From Candidatus Krumholzibacteriota bacterium (lineage in GTDB: Bacteria > Krumholzibacteriota > Krumholzibacteriia > LZORAL124-64-63): 64,000 nt of DNA. Shown here piece after piece: positions 62,405 to 64,000 of this stretch. The translations under genes were made by a program, and so were the position numbers. Under the pieces are notes generated by a model, which was not told the origin of the DNA, did no database searches, and was given only the letters and a program-made list of their open reading frames with translations. The stretch spans positions 1-64,000 of the forward strand of contig JAJRZA010000017.1 in the NCBI GenBank assembly GCA_024275485.1, read 5' to 3'. The stretch's first letter is position 1. Every line of letters begins with the position of its first letter.

Positions 62405-63217
62405 TTGAATCGCCATTCCCTGTTTCGCCCCACCCTGGCACTGGTGGCCATGATCCTGTTGATTGCCGCCTGTGCCACCGTGCCTCTCACTGGCCGCCAC
62501 CAGCTGAGTTTGATCCCCGACAGCCAAATTAACGCCATGAGTTTTCAGCAATACGATCAGGTGTTGGCCGAGAGTCAACTCAGCACCAATACCCAGCAAA
62601 CGGCCATGATCAAACGCGTGGGTGCCCGCATCCAGACAGCGGTGGAGGATTATCTGGCCCAGCACGGCCAATCGTCCCACATCGACGGCTATGCCTGGGA
62701 CTTCAATCTCCTAGAAAGTGACCAGATCAATGCCTGGTGCATGCCCGGTGGCAAGGTTGCTTTCTACACGGGCATCCTGCCCATTTGTGAAGATGAAGCC
62801 GGTGTGGCCGTGGTCATGGGTCATGAAATCGCCCACGCCATCGCCGAACACGGAGCCGAGCGCATGAGCCACAGCATGATGGTTCAGATGGGCAACGTGG
62901 CCTTGAGCGAGGCCGTCAAAAACAAACCCGAAGAGACCCAGGCTCTGTACAACCAGGCTTTTGCCGTGGGCAGCCAGTACGGAGCCATGCTTCCGTTCAG
63001 TCGCCAACACGAGAGTGAGGCCGACCACATGGGACTTATCTTTATGGCCATGGCCGGATATGATCCGCGGGAGGCACCGGTGTTCTGGCAGCGCATGGCA
63101 TCCATGGGTGGGGGAAAGCCCCCCGAGTTCATGAGCACTCACCCTTCGGACGATACCCGGGTGCGCCAACTCAACGAATGGCTGCCCGAGGCTCTGACCT
63201 ATTATCAGCAGAAGTGA
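62405..63217 (+). CDS. M48-family metalloprotease lipoprotein (LoiP/YcaL-like)
   Basis: About 270 residues from a TTG at 62405 with GGAGG seven bases upstream. Signal peptide ALVAMILLIAAC-ATV with lipobox. The zinc-protease motif HEIAH (His140-Glu141-His144) is in VVMGHEIAHAIAEHG, and the third ligand Glu205 in HESEADHMG. The usual N-terminal TGRHQLSLIPDSQINAMS and QINAWCMPGGKVAFYTGIL are present. It should be a periplasmic quality-control protease tethered to a membrane. Divergent from the Gly-rich gene. Confidence 0.93.
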   Translation: MNRHSLFRPTLALVAMILLIAACATVPLTGRHQLSLIPDSQINAMSFQQYDQVLAESQLSTNTQQTAMIKRVGARIQTAVEDYLAQHGQSSHIDGYAWDFNLLESDQINAWCMPGGKVAFYTGILPICEDEAGVAVVMGHEIAHAIAEHGAERMSHSMMVQMGNVALSEAVKNKPEETQALYNQAFAVGSQYGAMLPFSRQHESEADHMGLIFMAMAGYDPREAPVFWQRMASMGGGKPPEFMSTHPSDDTRVRQLNEWLPEALTYYQQK

Positions 63218-63335
63218 CCGCTTAATCCTGAGCCCACTCGAAAAAGCGTTTTTTACTTTGAGGTCATGGCTTATTATGAAATCAGTATTCGATGCGACGG
63301 ATCCAACTGCTGGCAAGGATTGCTGAGGCACGTTC

Positions 63336-64000
63336 ATGAAGTACCTGATGACAGGCGGGGGCACCGGGGGACATCTGTACCCGGCTCTGGCTGTGGCGCG
63401 GGAGCTGGCAAAAGACCCGGACAACGAGTTGTTGTATGTGGGCATTCGCGGCCGCGCAGAAGAAAAAATACTTGGTGGCGAGCACAAGGATCCCCGCATT
63501 CCCCTGGTGTATGCGGCATCGGCCGGTTTTCCCGGCCGCAACCCTCGCCTTCTTTTCGGCTTTGTCTTCAAACTTGGTTTGGGCTGCCTTCAGGCGACCG
63601 GTCATTTGTTGCGCTTCAAGCCCGACCTGGTTTTTGCCACCGGCGGTTATGCCAGCGCTCCGGCGGTGTTTGCGGCCTGGTGTTTGCGGCTGCTGGGTTT
63701 GCTGAACACGCGCATCCTTATCCAGGAGCAAAACGCCCAACCCGGTCTGATGAACCGGCAGGCAGCCAAGCTGGCAGATCTGGTGGCCCTCACTTATCCA
63801 GCTTCGGTGGATTTTCTTCCCACCCACAAGGTACAACTGGTGGGTTATCCGGTGCGACGGGATCTGCTGGACCGTCCTTCCCGTGAAGATGCCTGTGACC
63901 TCTTTGATCTGGATCCCGCCAAACCCGTTCTACTGGTTTTTGGCGGTAGCCAGGGAGCCCGTTGCATCAACCGCACTCTATACGGTATCCTGCCTGATCT
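63336..64000 (+). CDS. murG: MurG, UDP-GlcNAc:undecaprenyl-PP-MurNAc-pentapeptide transferase, partial
   Basis: 221 codons to the window edge, from the ATG at 63336. The N-terminal GT28 fold is complete: MKYLMTGGGTGGHLYPALAV with the substrate-binding GGGTGGH loop, FATGGYASAPAVFAAW, IQEQNAQPGLMNRQAAKLAD (E-Q-N acceptor loop), QLVGYPVRRDLLDRP and the start of the donor domain, LVFGGSQGARCINRT. It transfers GlcNAc to lipid I to make lipid II on the inner face of the cytoplasmic membrane. It is about 120 bp downstream of the M48 gene; no other mur gene is visible here, but the sequence ends within the gene. Confidence 0.94.
   Translation, partial: MKYLMTGGGTGGHLYPALAVARELAKDPDNELLYVGIRGRAEEKILGGEHKDPRIPLVYAASAGFPGRNPRLLFGFVFKLGLGCLQATGHLLRFKPDLVFATGGYASAPAVFAAWCLRLLGLLNTRILIQEQNAQPGLMNRQAAKLADLVALTYPASVDFLPTHKVQLVGYPVRRDLLDRPSREDACDLFDLDPAKPVLLVFGGSQGARCINRTLYGILPD

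Noticed and set aside
1-64000. CRISPR arrays, tRNA or rRNA genes, phage genes and replication origin
   Set aside because: No spaced direct repeats, cloverleaf or rRNA signature, phage structural genes or dnaA boxes were seen on reading both strands.

Overview
The window is a 64 kb piece of a diderm bacterial chromosome with no rRNA, tRNA, prophage or CRISPR array visible. Many exported proteins, outer-membrane barrels, lipoproteins and two tripartite RND pumps point to a Gram-negative cell. Three large secreted proteins end in a FlgD-like domain opened by a Pro-Asn-Pro-Phe-Asn-Pro motif. That sorting-type domain is typical of FCB-superphylum lineages and neighbouring uncultured phyla (Krumholzibacteriota- or Eisenbacteria-like). 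The taxonomic placing is inference from this style and was not tested by a search.

Layout. 0-2.5 kb: a truncated beta-propeller gene, a lipoprotein and a small Cys-rich exported protein. 2.7-8.1 kb: a CzcCBA-type heavy-metal efflux operon whose outer-membrane gene carries an in-frame TAG. 8.1-10.8 kb: a decayed remnant, then a secreted FlgD-tailed protein with an in-frame TAA. 10.9-15.6 kb: a TPR-CHAT protease lipoprotein, an ECF sigma factor and a zinc-finger membrane anti-sigma, a possible proteolytic signalling module. 15.7-21.8 kb: a 1000-residue secreted protein and a Ser/Thr kinase-TPR protein. 22-28.4 kb: a tetR-tolC-adaptor-RND (HAE1) operon with a palindromic operator over its own promoter. 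28.5-29.9 kb: a graveyard of a broken TPR gene and three transposase remnants. 29.9-34.6 kb: a phytase-like lipoprotein gene and three thioredoxin-fold genes. In the longest of these the first Cys of the WCxxC site is replaced by TGA, followed at once by a hairpin: a candidate selenoprotein. 34.6-41 kb: GDPD phosphodiesterase, a GlpX-like protein, a SulP-STAS-rhodanese transporter, a DMT permease, a sigma-54 promoter driving a predicted three-hairpin RNA, and branched-chain aminotransferase. 41-46.6 kb: zinc-ribbon protein, LysM amidase, DnaQ-like exonuclease, a sigma-54-preceded pseudopilin-like/HDOD pair and a short flagellin. 46.8-64 kb: envelope proteins, MscS and AI-2E family membrane proteins, an SDF transporter fused to a binding protein, outer-membrane proteins, an M48 protease and the start of murG.

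The common thread is the cell envelope: metal and drug export, redox chemistry of exported proteins, stress signalling and surface proteins. At least eight genes carry single stops or one-base shifts. This could be real decay or base-calling error, and it limits how far any single interrupted gene can be trusted.
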